DNA of 34,365 nt from Ruminococcus sp. (GTDB taxonomy: Bacteria > Bacillota > Clostridia > Oscillospirales > Ruminococcaceae), in assembly GCA_017437285.1 (NCBI GenBank), contig JAFSBM010000068.1, positions 1-34,365 on the forward strand, in the 5' to 3' direction. Both the position numbers and the translations under genes were made by a program. How positions within the stretch are numbered: position 1 is the stretch's first letter; every line of letters begins with the position of its first letter. Of this stretch, positions 24,304 to 32,123 are shown piece by piece. The notes under the pieces were generated by a model, which was not told where the DNA came from, did no database searches, and saw nothing but the letters and a program-made list of their open reading frames with translations.

Positions 24304-25599
24304 TTGGTACCGATAAAATCAGTAATAAGCGGCTCTCCTGCTTCGGATTGCGGCATTGCAGAGGGCGATATTCTTGTATCCGTCAACGGCGAGATAATCA
24401 ACGATGTGCTGGATTATATGTATTATTCCGCTGATGTCAATGTGGAAATCGTTGTTCTGAGAAATGGCGAGGAGATGAAATTCATCGCCCATAAGGACGA
24501 ATATGACGATTTAGGACTTGAATTCGACACATTTCTTATGGACAGCAAACGGAGATGCTCCAATAAGTGCGTTTTTTGCTTTATTGACCAGATGCCGCCT
24601 AATATGCGTGAAACTCTTTATTTCAAGGACGATGACGCAAGACTTTCTTTTTTGCAGGGAAATTATGTCACCCTTACCAATTTAAAGGACGAGGACATTG
24701 ACCGCATTATAAAAATGAAGCTTAACATAAATGTTTCGGTTCATACAACAAATCCGGAACTCCGTGTTAAGATGATGGGCAACAGATTTGCAGGGGAAAA
24801 GCTGAAATATATCCGCAGACTTGCGGAAAACGGAATAAGCCTCAACTGCCAGATTGTCTGCTGTCCCGATTTGAACGATGGCGAGGAATTAAGGCGTACT
24901 CTCCGTGATTTAGGGGAACTTATGCCGAATATCAGCAGTCTTGCCGTTGTTCCCGTGGGAGTTACAAAATTCCGTGAAAATTTATTTCCCCTTAAAACTT
25001 TTGACAAGGAAAGAGCAAGGGAAACCATTGATATTATCGAGGAATTTCAGGCTGAATTCCTTGAAAAATACGGCACACGTGCTGTATTTCCCTCTGATGA
25101 ATTTTTCCTTACGGCAGAACGGGAACTGCCTGAAATGGACTATTATGAGGATTTTCCGCAATTTGAAAACGGCGTAGGAATGCTCCGTTCTCTTATTGAT
25201 GAATTTGAAAATGCCCTTGAAGGGGCTGAATATGACGGCGGTGAACGACATATCACCGTGGCAACAGGTTATTGCCCTTATCCCGTGATTAAGGGACTTT
25301 GCGAAAAGGCTGAAAACAAATTCAGCGGATTAAAAATTGATGTTATGCCGATACGAAACGACTTTTTCGGCAATACTATAACTGTAACGGGACTTATAAC
25401 AGCTACAGACCTTATATCTCAGCTGAAAGGCAGAGATAACGGCACAGAGCTGCTTATTTCCCAATCTATGCTTATGCAGAACAGCGATATTTTCCTTGAC
25501 GATAAGACTGTATCGGATGTGGAAAATGCGCTTGATATAAAGATAAAGACAACTCAGAATGACGGCTATGACTTACTTGACGCTATTCTGGGAATATAA
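24304..25599 (+). CDS. DUF512 family radical-SAM-like protein with N-terminal PDZ domain
   Basis: A 431-residue protein of the COG1625/DUF512 family. Residues 1-65 are a PDZ-like module (SVISGSPASDCGIAEGDILVSVNGE). A CSNKCVFCFID cluster follows (Cys 85, 89, 92; CX3CX2C), the iron-sulfur signature of radical SAM enzymes. The DUF512 domain takes up the C-terminal half (VPVGVTKFRENLFPL, YGTRAVFPSDEFFLTAERELP, TGYCPYPVIKGL). The reaction is unknown. It is widespread in Clostridia, typically directly upstream of der, as here (24 bases). The start is TTG with AGGAGGG six bases ahead; no ATG nearby fits. Confidence 0.92.
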   Translation: MVPIKSVISGSPASDCGIAEGDILVSVNGEIINDVLDYMYYSADVNVEIVVLRNGEEMKFIAHKDEYDDLGLEFDTFLMDSKRRCSNKCVFCFIDQMPPNMRETLYFKDDDARLSFLQGNYVTLTNLKDEDIDRIIKMKLNINVSVHTTNPELRVKMMGNRFAGEKLKYIRRLAENGISLNCQIVCCPDLNDGEELRRTLRDLGELMPNISSLAVVPVGVTKFRENLFPLKTFDKERARETIDIIEEFQAEFLEKYGTRAVFPSDEFFLTAERELPEMDYYEDFPQFENGVGMLRSLIDEFENALEGAEYDGGERHITVATGYCPYPVIKGLCEKAENKFSGLKIDVMPIRNDFFGNTITVTGLITATDLISQLKGRDNGTELLISQSMLMQNSDIFLDDKTVSDVENALDIKIKTTQNDGYDLLDAILGI

Positions 25600-25623
25600 G
25601 GGATTGAAAGGAGATACTGATTT

Positions 25624-26952
25624 ATGGCTTTACCAATAGTTGCAGTTGTTGGCCGTCCTAATGTGGGAAAATCAACGCTGTTCAACAAGCTTATCGGTCA
25701 GCGATTGTCTATCGTGGAGGATACTCCCGGTGTAACCCGTGACCGTATATATTCAAAATGTGAGTGGCGTGACAAGCAGTTTATGGTTGTTGATACGGGA
25801 GGTATCGAGCCTGACAGCAATGACGTAATTCTTGCACAGATGCGTCGTCAGTCACAGCTTGCAATTGACAAGGCTGATGTAATTATTCTTGTTACGGATA
25901 TTCGCTGCGGAGTTACAGCCGATGACTATGCCGTTGCGGATATGCTTCAGAAAAGCGGAAAACCTGTTGTTCTTTGCGTAAATAAGGTGGACAATCTCGG
26001 TGAACCGCCGCTGGAACTTTATGAGTTCTATAACTTAGGACTGGGCGAGCCTTATCCCGTTTCCTCCGTACACGGTCACGGAACAGGTGATATGCTTGAT
26101 GAGGTTTATAAGCTTCTTCCAAGCGGTGAAACAGAGGATTATGATGACGAATACATCAAGGTTGCAGTAATCGGAAAGCCCAATGCAGGTAAATCTTCAC
26201 TTATAAATAAAATTGCAGGTGAGGAAAGGGTAATCGTTTCCGATATTGCAGGAACAACCCGTGATTCAACGGATACTGTCATTGAAAATGAATACGGTAA
26301 ATTTGTATTCATCGACACAGCAGGAATCCGCAAAAAGTCAAAGGTAACTGAAAAAATCGAGCATTACAGCGTTCTGAGAGCATATATGGCGGTTGACCGT
26401 TCAGATGTGTGCGTAATTATGCTTGATGCCACAGAGGGATTTACAGAGCAGGATTCCAAAGTTGCGGGATATGCCCACGAACAGGGAAAAGCCTGCGTTG
26501 TAGCCGTTAATAAGTGGGATTTGGTTGAAAAGGACGACAAGACAATGCAGGAATTCCGCACAAAGCTTGAAAATGATTTCAGCTTTATGTCCTACGTGCC
26601 TTTTGTATTCATATCCGCAAAAACAGGTCAGCGTATCAATAAGCTGTATGAGCTTATAAAATATACCAACGACCAGAACAGTATGAGAATATCAACAGGA
26701 ATGTTAAACGATGTTCTTGCATATGCTACTACAAGGGTGCAGCCTCCCTCGGATAAGGGTAAGCGTCTGAAAATTTACTATATGACACAGCCCTCAACGA
26801 AGCCGCCCACCTTTGTAACATTTGTTAACAAAGCAGATCTTTTCCATTTTTCTTACAGAAGATATATTGAAAATCAGATCCGTTCAACATTCGGCTTAGA
26901 GGGAACTCCCGTCCGTTTTGTTGTACGTGAAAGAGGAGGTAACGATAAATAA
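25624..26952 (+). CDS. der: ribosome biogenesis GTPase Der (EngA)
   Basis: A 442-residue protein with two GTPase domains in tandem and a KH-like RNA-binding tail (about 350-442), needed for 50S subunit maturation. Domain 1: GRPNVGKS at 10-17, DTGG at 57-60, NKVD at 120-123. Domain 2: GKPNAGKS at 184-191, DTAG at 231-234, NKWD at 296-299. The acidic linker EDYDDE separates them. Length and motifs are normal. AAAGGAG precedes the ATG, and the stop overlaps the start of plsY by one base. Confidence 0.98.
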   Translation: MALPIVAVVGRPNVGKSTLFNKLIGQRLSIVEDTPGVTRDRIYSKCEWRDKQFMVVDTGGIEPDSNDVILAQMRRQSQLAIDKADVIILVTDIRCGVTADDYAVADMLQKSGKPVVLCVNKVDNLGEPPLELYEFYNLGLGEPYPVSSVHGHGTGDMLDEVYKLLPSGETEDYDDEYIKVAVIGKPNAGKSSLINKIAGEERVIVSDIAGTTRDSTDTVIENEYGKFVFIDTAGIRKKSKVTEKIEHYSVLRAYMAVDRSDVCVIMLDATEGFTEQDSKVAGYAHEQGKACVVAVNKWDLVEKDDKTMQEFRTKLENDFSFMSYVPFVFISAKTGQRINKLYELIKYTNDQNSMRISTGMLNDVLAYATTRVQPPSDKGKRLKIYYMTQPSTKPPTFVTFVNKADLFHFSYRRYIENQIRSTFGLEGTPVRFVVRERGGNDK

Positions 26953-27620
26953 TGAAAGTTTTATTAGCATTGCTTATAGCCGCTGCACTTGGCTATTTCT
27001 TGGGAAGTCTTAATTTTTCCATAATCGTTGTAAAGCTTCTTAAAGGCAGAGATATCAGAACAGTAGGAAGCAGAAATGCAGGTCTTACAAATACCTACCG
27101 CTGTTTCGGTCCTCAGTGTGCGGCATTAACTCTTATCGGCGACCTTGCCAAGGGTATTGTAGCTGTTCTTCTTTCACAGCTTTTTGCAAGTATGCTTAAA
27201 GTTGGATTTGCCCCTGACAATGAAGTGAAATATATCGGCTTTGTTGCAGGATTTTTCGCAATTCTCGGTCATGTTTTCCCCATTTACTACGGATTTAAGG
27301 GCGGAAAGGGAGTTCTTGTAGGCGTTGCGTCATTCCTCCCCATTGACCCCAGAGTATTCTTTGCACTTCTCATTGTATTTATTGTAATACTTTCAATTTC
27401 AAAATACGTTTCTGTTTCTTCCATTCTTGGAGCATTCTACTCACCTATAGCCATATTCCTTATGTCACTTTGGGTTGACGGTGAAAAATTCGGCAGAAGT
27501 CTGCTTTATCTGCTTTTGTGCTTACCTATGGCGATAATGGTTGTATATATGCACCGTTCAAATATGGAACGCTATATGGAAGGTACTGAATCAAAGTTTA
27601 CATTTAAATTCAATAAATAA
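26952..27620 (+). CDS. plsY: glycerol-3-phosphate acyltransferase PlsY
   Basis: A 222-residue membrane enzyme with about five helices that transfers acyl groups from acyl-phosphate to glycerol-3-phosphate, the first step of phospholipid synthesis. GSLNFSIIVVKLL, GSRNAGLTNTYR (about 37-48) and GHVFPIYYGFKGGKGV are the three family motifs. The second usually reads GSGNxGATN; the change to GSR..GLTN is noted but the motif Asn and Thr are kept. The start overlaps the der stop (TAATG), a tight coupling. GpsA, which makes its substrate, is next. Confidence 0.95.
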   Translation: MKVLLALLIAAALGYFLGSLNFSIIVVKLLKGRDIRTVGSRNAGLTNTYRCFGPQCAALTLIGDLAKGIVAVLLSQLFASMLKVGFAPDNEVKYIGFVAGFFAILGHVFPIYYGFKGGKGVLVGVASFLPIDPRVFFALLIVFIVILSISKYVSVSSILGAFYSPIAIFLMSLWVDGEKFGRSLLYLLLCLPMAIMVVYMHRSNMERYMEGTESKFTFKFNK

Positions 27621-27654
27621 CATTAATTATTTTTGACGGAAAGGTGGTATATCA

Positions 27655-28662
27655 ATGGCGAATATAGTAATTCTCGGTTCGGGAGGATTTGGTCTTAGTC
27701 TTGCTATTACGGCATTCAAGACAGGTAAACACGAAGTTACGGTATGGTCAAAATTTCAGGAGGAAATTGATGAAATCCGTCTGAAAGGCGAGCATATCCA
27801 CAAGCTTCCGGGAGTGGCAATTCCCCCTGAAATTCATCTTACAAGCGATATTTCCTGTATAAGCGGCTGTGATATTCTCATATTCGGTATACCCTCAAGC
27901 TTCCTCCGTTCTGTTGCACAGCTTGCAAAGCCATATGTTACAAAGGATATGGTAGTTGTAAATTCAGGCAAGGGAATAGAGGAGGGCAGCTTGAAACTTC
28001 TCAGTCAGGTTATCAAGGAAGAACTTGGAACTGAAAAGTTTGTAGTTCTTTCGGGACCGTCCCACGCTGAGGAAGTTGCCCGTTCAATCCCTACAGCTAT
28101 TGTAGCGGCTTCAGAGGATAAGGAGGCGGCACGATATATACAGGAACAGCTGGGCAGCGATAAACTGCGAATTTACCTCAATGATGATGTAATCGGCTGT
28201 GAACTTGGAGGTGCGTTGAAAAATATAATCGCTCTTTGCTGTGGAATCTGTCTTGGAATGGGTTACGGCGATAACACAAAGGCGGCACTTATGACAAGAG
28301 GAATCCACGAGATTATGCGTCTTGGAGTTGCCGCAGGTGCCGATATTATTACATTTGGCGGACTTACGGGACTGGGCGACCTTATAGTGACCTGCACAAG
28401 CCTGCACAGCAGAAATGCAAGGGCAGGAAAGCTTATCGGTGAGGGCATGGAGCCTGCCGAGGCTGTCCGTCAGGTAGGTACCGTTGAGGGTTACTGGTGC
28501 TGTCATACAGCCTATGAGCTTGCAAAAAAGCTTAGCGTAGAAATGCCGATTACAGAACAGCTTAATGAAGTTCTGTTCAATGGCGGAAAAGTACAGGACG
28601 CTATGGCGAAGCTTATGGGCAGACCTATGATATATGAGTATGACGAAATTATTTCAGGCTAA
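27655..28662 (+). CDS. gpsA: NAD(P)-dependent glycerol-3-phosphate dehydrogenase
   Basis: A 335-residue cytosolic enzyme that reduces dihydroxyacetone phosphate to glycerol-3-phosphate for lipid synthesis. It has a Rossmann motif GSGGFGLSLA at 8-17, SGPSHAEEVA, catalytic Lys in ELGGALKNIIAL (about 190) and TFGGLTGLGDLIVTCTS. It directly supplies PlsY encoded just upstream (34 bases), and the der-plsY-gpsA order is common in Clostridia. AAAGGTGG lies upstream of the ATG. Confidence 0.97.
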   Translation: MANIVILGSGGFGLSLAITAFKTGKHEVTVWSKFQEEIDEIRLKGEHIHKLPGVAIPPEIHLTSDISCISGCDILIFGIPSSFLRSVAQLAKPYVTKDMVVVNSGKGIEEGSLKLLSQVIKEELGTEKFVVLSGPSHAEEVARSIPTAIVAASEDKEAARYIQEQLGSDKLRIYLNDDVIGCELGGALKNIIALCCGICLGMGYGDNTKAALMTRGIHEIMRLGVAAGADIITFGGLTGLGDLIVTCTSLHSRNARAGKLIGEGMEPAEAVRQVGTVEGYWCCHTAYELAKKLSVEMPITEQLNEVLFNGGKVQDAMAKLMGRPMIYEYDEIISG

Positions 28663-28673
28663 GGAGGAAATAT

Positions 28674-30203
28674 ATGACTGAAATTCGTGAGTACAGAGGA
28701 CATATAAGAAACTGGAAGGAGCTTTGCACAGAGCTTGGCATTGACAGCAATCTCGACAGGGAGAGCCGTGAAAATGCGATTATAATTGCTGCCTATGAAA
28801 AATGGGGCAAGGATATGGGCGAACATCTTTACGGAATGTTTGCATTCTGCCTTTGGGACGGCGAAAAGCTTTTTGCAATGCGTGACCATTTTGGTACAAA
28901 GCCATTTTTCTATTACGTTACAGATGAGGGAAATCTTCTTTGCAGCGGTTCAATCCGCAATATTATTGCAGGGGAGGGCTTCAAAAAGGAGCTTAACAGA
29001 GATATGCTCCAGATTTATATGTCACTTACCTACGTTGGCGGCGAGGACACATTTTTCAAGGGTATGAAAAAGCTTATGCCGGGACATTACCTTGAATTTT
29101 CCAATGGAAAGCTTGAAATCCACCGCTACTGGAAGCCTGAATTCAATCCCGACCATTCAAAGACACTCAATGACTGGGCGGATGAAATACACTCCACACT
29201 TCTCGGCATTATGCCTGAGGTGCTTGACGAAAATGAAACGGCTGAATCATTCCTTTCAGGTGGCGTTGATTCCTCATATGTGCTGGCAGTTTCTGATGTA
29301 AAGGTAACAAATTCCTGCGGATATGATGACGAGAGATTTGACGAATCACCCCTTGCAAAGCAGACAGCCGATTTGCTTGGCAGGGAAAATAACCGTTGCT
29401 GTATTACTCCCGAAATGTATTTCGGAATCGTACCATGGGTTATGGAAAATATGGAGCAGCCTTTGGCAGATGCTTCGGCAGTTGCATTTGCACTTGGCTG
29501 TCGTGCTACAGCAGAGCATACAAAGATTTGTTATTCGGGCGAGGGTTCTGATGAATTTTTCGGCGGATACAATATGTACCGCAATGCTGAGAGATACGGC
29601 GAAAATCTGAAAACATTCTATGTGGGCAACACAAATATAATGAAAGAGGACGAAAAACAGCGTATCCTCAAAACCTACAATCCCGATGTTCTCCCCATAA
29701 ATATTGCTAAGGATATTTATGCTGAAAATGAGGGCTGTGACCCTCTTACAAAGATGTCGGATATTGATATCCGTATATGGCTTGAGGGTGACATTTATCT
29801 CAATGTTGACAAGATGAGTACAGCGGCAGGTCTTGAAGTACGTATGCCTCTCACAGACAGACGAATTTTCGATATTGCTTCACGTATGCCCTCTGAGCAT
29901 AAAATCAACGAGGAGGCTAATAAAGCTGCTCTCCGTACTGCGGCTGCAAAGGTACTCCCCGAAGAAATCGCATTCCGCAAAAAGCTTGGATTTATCGTGC
30001 CTATCAGAATATGGCTTGCAGATGAGCGTTATAACGCTGATGTAAGAGCAAAATTCGACAGCGACACAGCTGCGGAATTCTTCAATGTTGAGGAAATCAA
30101 GGCGATTTTTGCTGATTATATCGGCGGAAATTCCGACAACTGGAGAAAAATCTGGACAATTTATACGTTCCTTGTATGGTACGATATTTATTTTAAAAAC
30201 TGA
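28674..30203 (+). CDS. asparagine synthase-like protein without the glutaminase Cys
   Basis: A 509-residue member of the AsnB family. The synthetase half is intact: PP-loop SGGVDSS at 195-201, YSGEGSDEFFGGY, and LEVRMPLTDRRIFD. The N-terminal half is a glutaminase domain that begins late. In AsnB the protein starts MCGI and Cys2 is the nucleophile, with NGEIYNY about 70 residues on. Here the protein starts MTEIREYRGHIRNWKEL, which aligns to that later point. A strong AAGGAGG right before the ATG, and only 11 bases after gpsA, show that nothing is missing by accident of start choice. It should not use glutamine; it may use free ammonia or amidate or cyclise something else. No frameshift is seen. 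Confidence 0.85.
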   Translation: MTEIREYRGHIRNWKELCTELGIDSNLDRESRENAIIIAAYEKWGKDMGEHLYGMFAFCLWDGEKLFAMRDHFGTKPFFYYVTDEGNLLCSGSIRNIIAGEGFKKELNRDMLQIYMSLTYVGGEDTFFKGMKKLMPGHYLEFSNGKLEIHRYWKPEFNPDHSKTLNDWADEIHSTLLGIMPEVLDENETAESFLSGGVDSSYVLAVSDVKVTNSCGYDDERFDESPLAKQTADLLGRENNRCCITPEMYFGIVPWVMENMEQPLADASAVAFALGCRATAEHTKICYSGEGSDEFFGGYNMYRNAERYGENLKTFYVGNTNIMKEDEKQRILKTYNPDVLPINIAKDIYAENEGCDPLTKMSDIDIRIWLEGDIYLNVDKMSTAAGLEVRMPLTDRRIFDIASRMPSEHKINEEANKAALRTAAAKVLPEEIAFRKKLGFIVPIRIWLADERYNADVRAKFDSDTAAEFFNVEEIKAIFADYIGGNSDNWRKIWTIYTFLVWYDIYFKN

Positions 30204-30213
30204 GATTTATTGG

Positions 30214-30238
30214 ATAATAGGGTTAAAAGCCCTATTAT
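30214..30238 (+). other. hairpin ahead of gltX
   Basis: ATAATAGGG pairs perfectly with CCCTATTAT around a 7-base loop, just 22 bases before the gltX ATG. No U-run follows. It may be a weak terminator for the upstream gene or a leader element; no T-box is present. Confidence 0.4.
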
Positions 30239-30260
30239 TCCTGTATAAAGGAGAAAAAAG

Positions 30261-31718
30261 ATGTCAAATAAGGTAACTACACGTTTTGCACCGTCACCAA
30301 CGGGATTTATGCACATAGGAAATCTGAGAACTGCTCTTTATTCCTATCTTCTTTCAAAGTCACAGGGCGGAAATTTCATTCTGCGAATTGAAGATACAGA
30401 CCAGGAGCGACTTGTTGAAGGTGCTGTTGATGTAATTCTTGATACGCTGAAATCAACAGGTATCGAATATGATGAAGGCCCTGCAAAGGACGGCGGTCAC
30501 GGTCCTTACATTCAGAGCGAAAGACTTCCTATTTATAAGGAATATGCTGAGAAACTCATAGCTGACGGTCATGCTTATTACTGTTTCTGCTCAAAGGAGC
30601 GACTTGATTCCCTTAAAGATGAAAACGGAATCGGCGGTTATGACGGTTTCTGCCGTGATAAGAATTACACAGCTGAGGATGCTGCACGTCATAAGGCTGA
30701 GGGCGGCAATGTTGTAATCCGTCAGAAAATGCCTACAGAGGGCAAGACAGCGTATGTTGACGTAGTTTACGGTGAAGTTGAGATTGACAATACTGAGCTT
30801 CGTGACCAGATTCTTATCAAGGATGACGGTTATCCCACATACAACTTCTGCCACATTGTTGACGATTATCTTATGGGCGTGACTCACGTTGTAAGAGGTA
30901 ACGAATATCTCACATCAACTCCCAAATATTGCCTGCTCTATGATGCATTCGGCTGGGACAGACCGACTTATGTTCACCTGCCATTGCTTATGGGTAAGGA
31001 CGATGAGGGCAAGGTTTCAAAGCTTTCAAAGCGTCACGGTGCAGTAAGCTTCCACGACCTTGTAAATGACGGTTATCTCCCTGAGGCAATCGTAAATTAT
31101 ATTGCACTTCTTGGTTGGTGTCCTAAGGATACAAATGAGGAATTTTTCACAATGGACGAACTGAAAGAGAATTTCTCCATTGAGGGACTTAGCAAATCTC
31201 CTGCTGTATTCGACTATGAGAAACTGAAATGGTTCAACTCCGAATACATCAAGAAGCTTCCAGAAGATGTATACGCTGAAAAGGCTCTGCCGATTCTTGA
31301 CGGTATTTGCGAAAGCTGCATCAACACAAAGAAGCTTGCAGCACTTCTCCACACAAGAATTTCTTATTTCAATGAAATCAAGGATATGATTGGATTTGTT
31401 ACATCTCGTCTGCCTATGGAGGGCGATTTGTACACAAACAAGAAGAATAAGACAAATCCCGAAAACTGCAAGGAAGTTCTTGTGGATTGTCTGCCAATTC
31501 TTGAAACGGTTGAGAATTGGGAGAATGACACACTTTTTTCTGTGCTTAAAGAGTATGCCGCATCCAAGGAGAAAAAGGCAGGTGCAGTTATGTGGGCAAT
31601 CCGTGTAGCTGTTGGCAGACAGGCAATAACTCCCGGCGGTGCTACTGAGCTTATGGAAGTATTCGGCAAGGAAGAATCCATAGGACGTATCAAGCAGGCG
31701 ATTGAGGAATTGAACTAA
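30261..31718 (+). CDS. gltX: glutamate--tRNA ligase
   Basis: A 485-residue class I aminoacyl-tRNA synthetase. It has FAPSPTGFMHIGNLRTAL with the HIGH-type motif HIGN at 18-21, FILRIEDTDQERLVEGAV, CFCSKERL, and KLSKRHG (KMSKS-type) at 255-261. The C-terminal helical anticodon-binding domain follows. HIGN in place of HIGH is common in GluRS. The ATG has AAAGGAG seven bases upstream. The protein may also be non-discriminating (charging tRNA-Gln) as in many Firmicutes; the sequence does not decide this. No promoter was found nearby, so it probably belongs to the upstream operon. Confidence 0.97.
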   Translation: MSNKVTTRFAPSPTGFMHIGNLRTALYSYLLSKSQGGNFILRIEDTDQERLVEGAVDVILDTLKSTGIEYDEGPAKDGGHGPYIQSERLPIYKEYAEKLIADGHAYYCFCSKERLDSLKDENGIGGYDGFCRDKNYTAEDAARHKAEGGNVVIRQKMPTEGKTAYVDVVYGEVEIDNTELRDQILIKDDGYPTYNFCHIVDDYLMGVTHVVRGNEYLTSTPKYCLLYDAFGWDRPTYVHLPLLMGKDDEGKVSKLSKRHGAVSFHDLVNDGYLPEAIVNYIALLGWCPKDTNEEFFTMDELKENFSIEGLSKSPAVFDYEKLKWFNSEYIKKLPEDVYAEKALPILDGICESCINTKKLAALLHTRISYFNEIKDMIGFVTSRLPMEGDLYTNKKNKTNPENCKEVLVDCLPILETVENWENDTLFSVLKEYAASKEKKAGAVMWAIRVAVGRQAITPGGATELMEVFGKEESIGRIKQAIEELN

Positions 31719-31734
31719 GGGAAGTCTTAATATA

Positions 31735-31760
31735 AAACGGCGGTCAGATGACCGCCGTTT
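31735..31760. terminator. bidirectional terminator between gltX and the small minus-strand gene
   Basis: AAACGGCGGTCA and TGACCGCCGTTT form a perfect 12-bp stem with a 2-base centre. The minus strand runs on as TTTTATATT; the plus strand has a poorer TTTGTGTTT. Confidence 0.88.
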
Positions 31761-31764
31761 GTGT

Positions 31765-31995
31765 TTATTCTGCAAAGAAGAAATCTTTTATTATGTTCTT
31801 CTTTTCTTTTTTACTTGTGGGATATTCTTCGATACATGTTACATATTCAGCATTTATTGCCATAACTCTGTTGTCAGTAGTTTCAAGTATAAGTGTTTTT
31901 CCTGAAATTCCTTTAAGAGTACCTGTTTTTAAATCCTCGTTAATTGTCTTTACGTAACATTTTGTGCCAATGAATTTCTTTGCCGCTTCTAACAT
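31765..31995 (-). CDS. small conserved-looking protein, Sm/SH3-like beta fold suspected
   Basis: A 76-residue basic protein starting MLEAAKKFIGTKCYVKTINEDL. Short beta strands with turns (GTLKGISGKTLILETTDNRVMAINAEYVTCIEEYP) suggest a small barrel like LSm or SH3 folds, often RNA-binding; this is shape-based inference only. AAAGGA lies ten bases before the ATG at 31995. The frame also stays open up to an ATG at 32118, which has GAGGA upstream, lies 5 bases after the MetRS-like stop and would add a hydrophobic helix (FLPIYFLLFVVF). I prefer the short form because the added 41 residues are low quality, but the long membrane-anchored form cannot be excluded. Confidence 0.6.
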   Translation of the reverse strand: MLEAAKKFIGTKCYVKTINEDLKTGTLKGISGKTLILETTDNRVMAINAEYVTCIEEYPTSKKEKKNIIKDFFFAE

Positions 31996-32123
31996 AAATG
32001 TGCAATCCTTTCTCTTTAGAATCTGAGTTGCCGTTATACTTCTTATTGTATTCCTTTTTCTGCTCATTGATGTCATAAATACAACAAATAACAGAAAATA
32101 AATTGGCAGAAATTTCATTTGTT

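Noticed and set aside
30204-30260. T-box or other tRNA-sensing leader ahead of gltX
   Set aside because: The gap is under 60 bases and shows only one short hairpin, with no T-box sequence.
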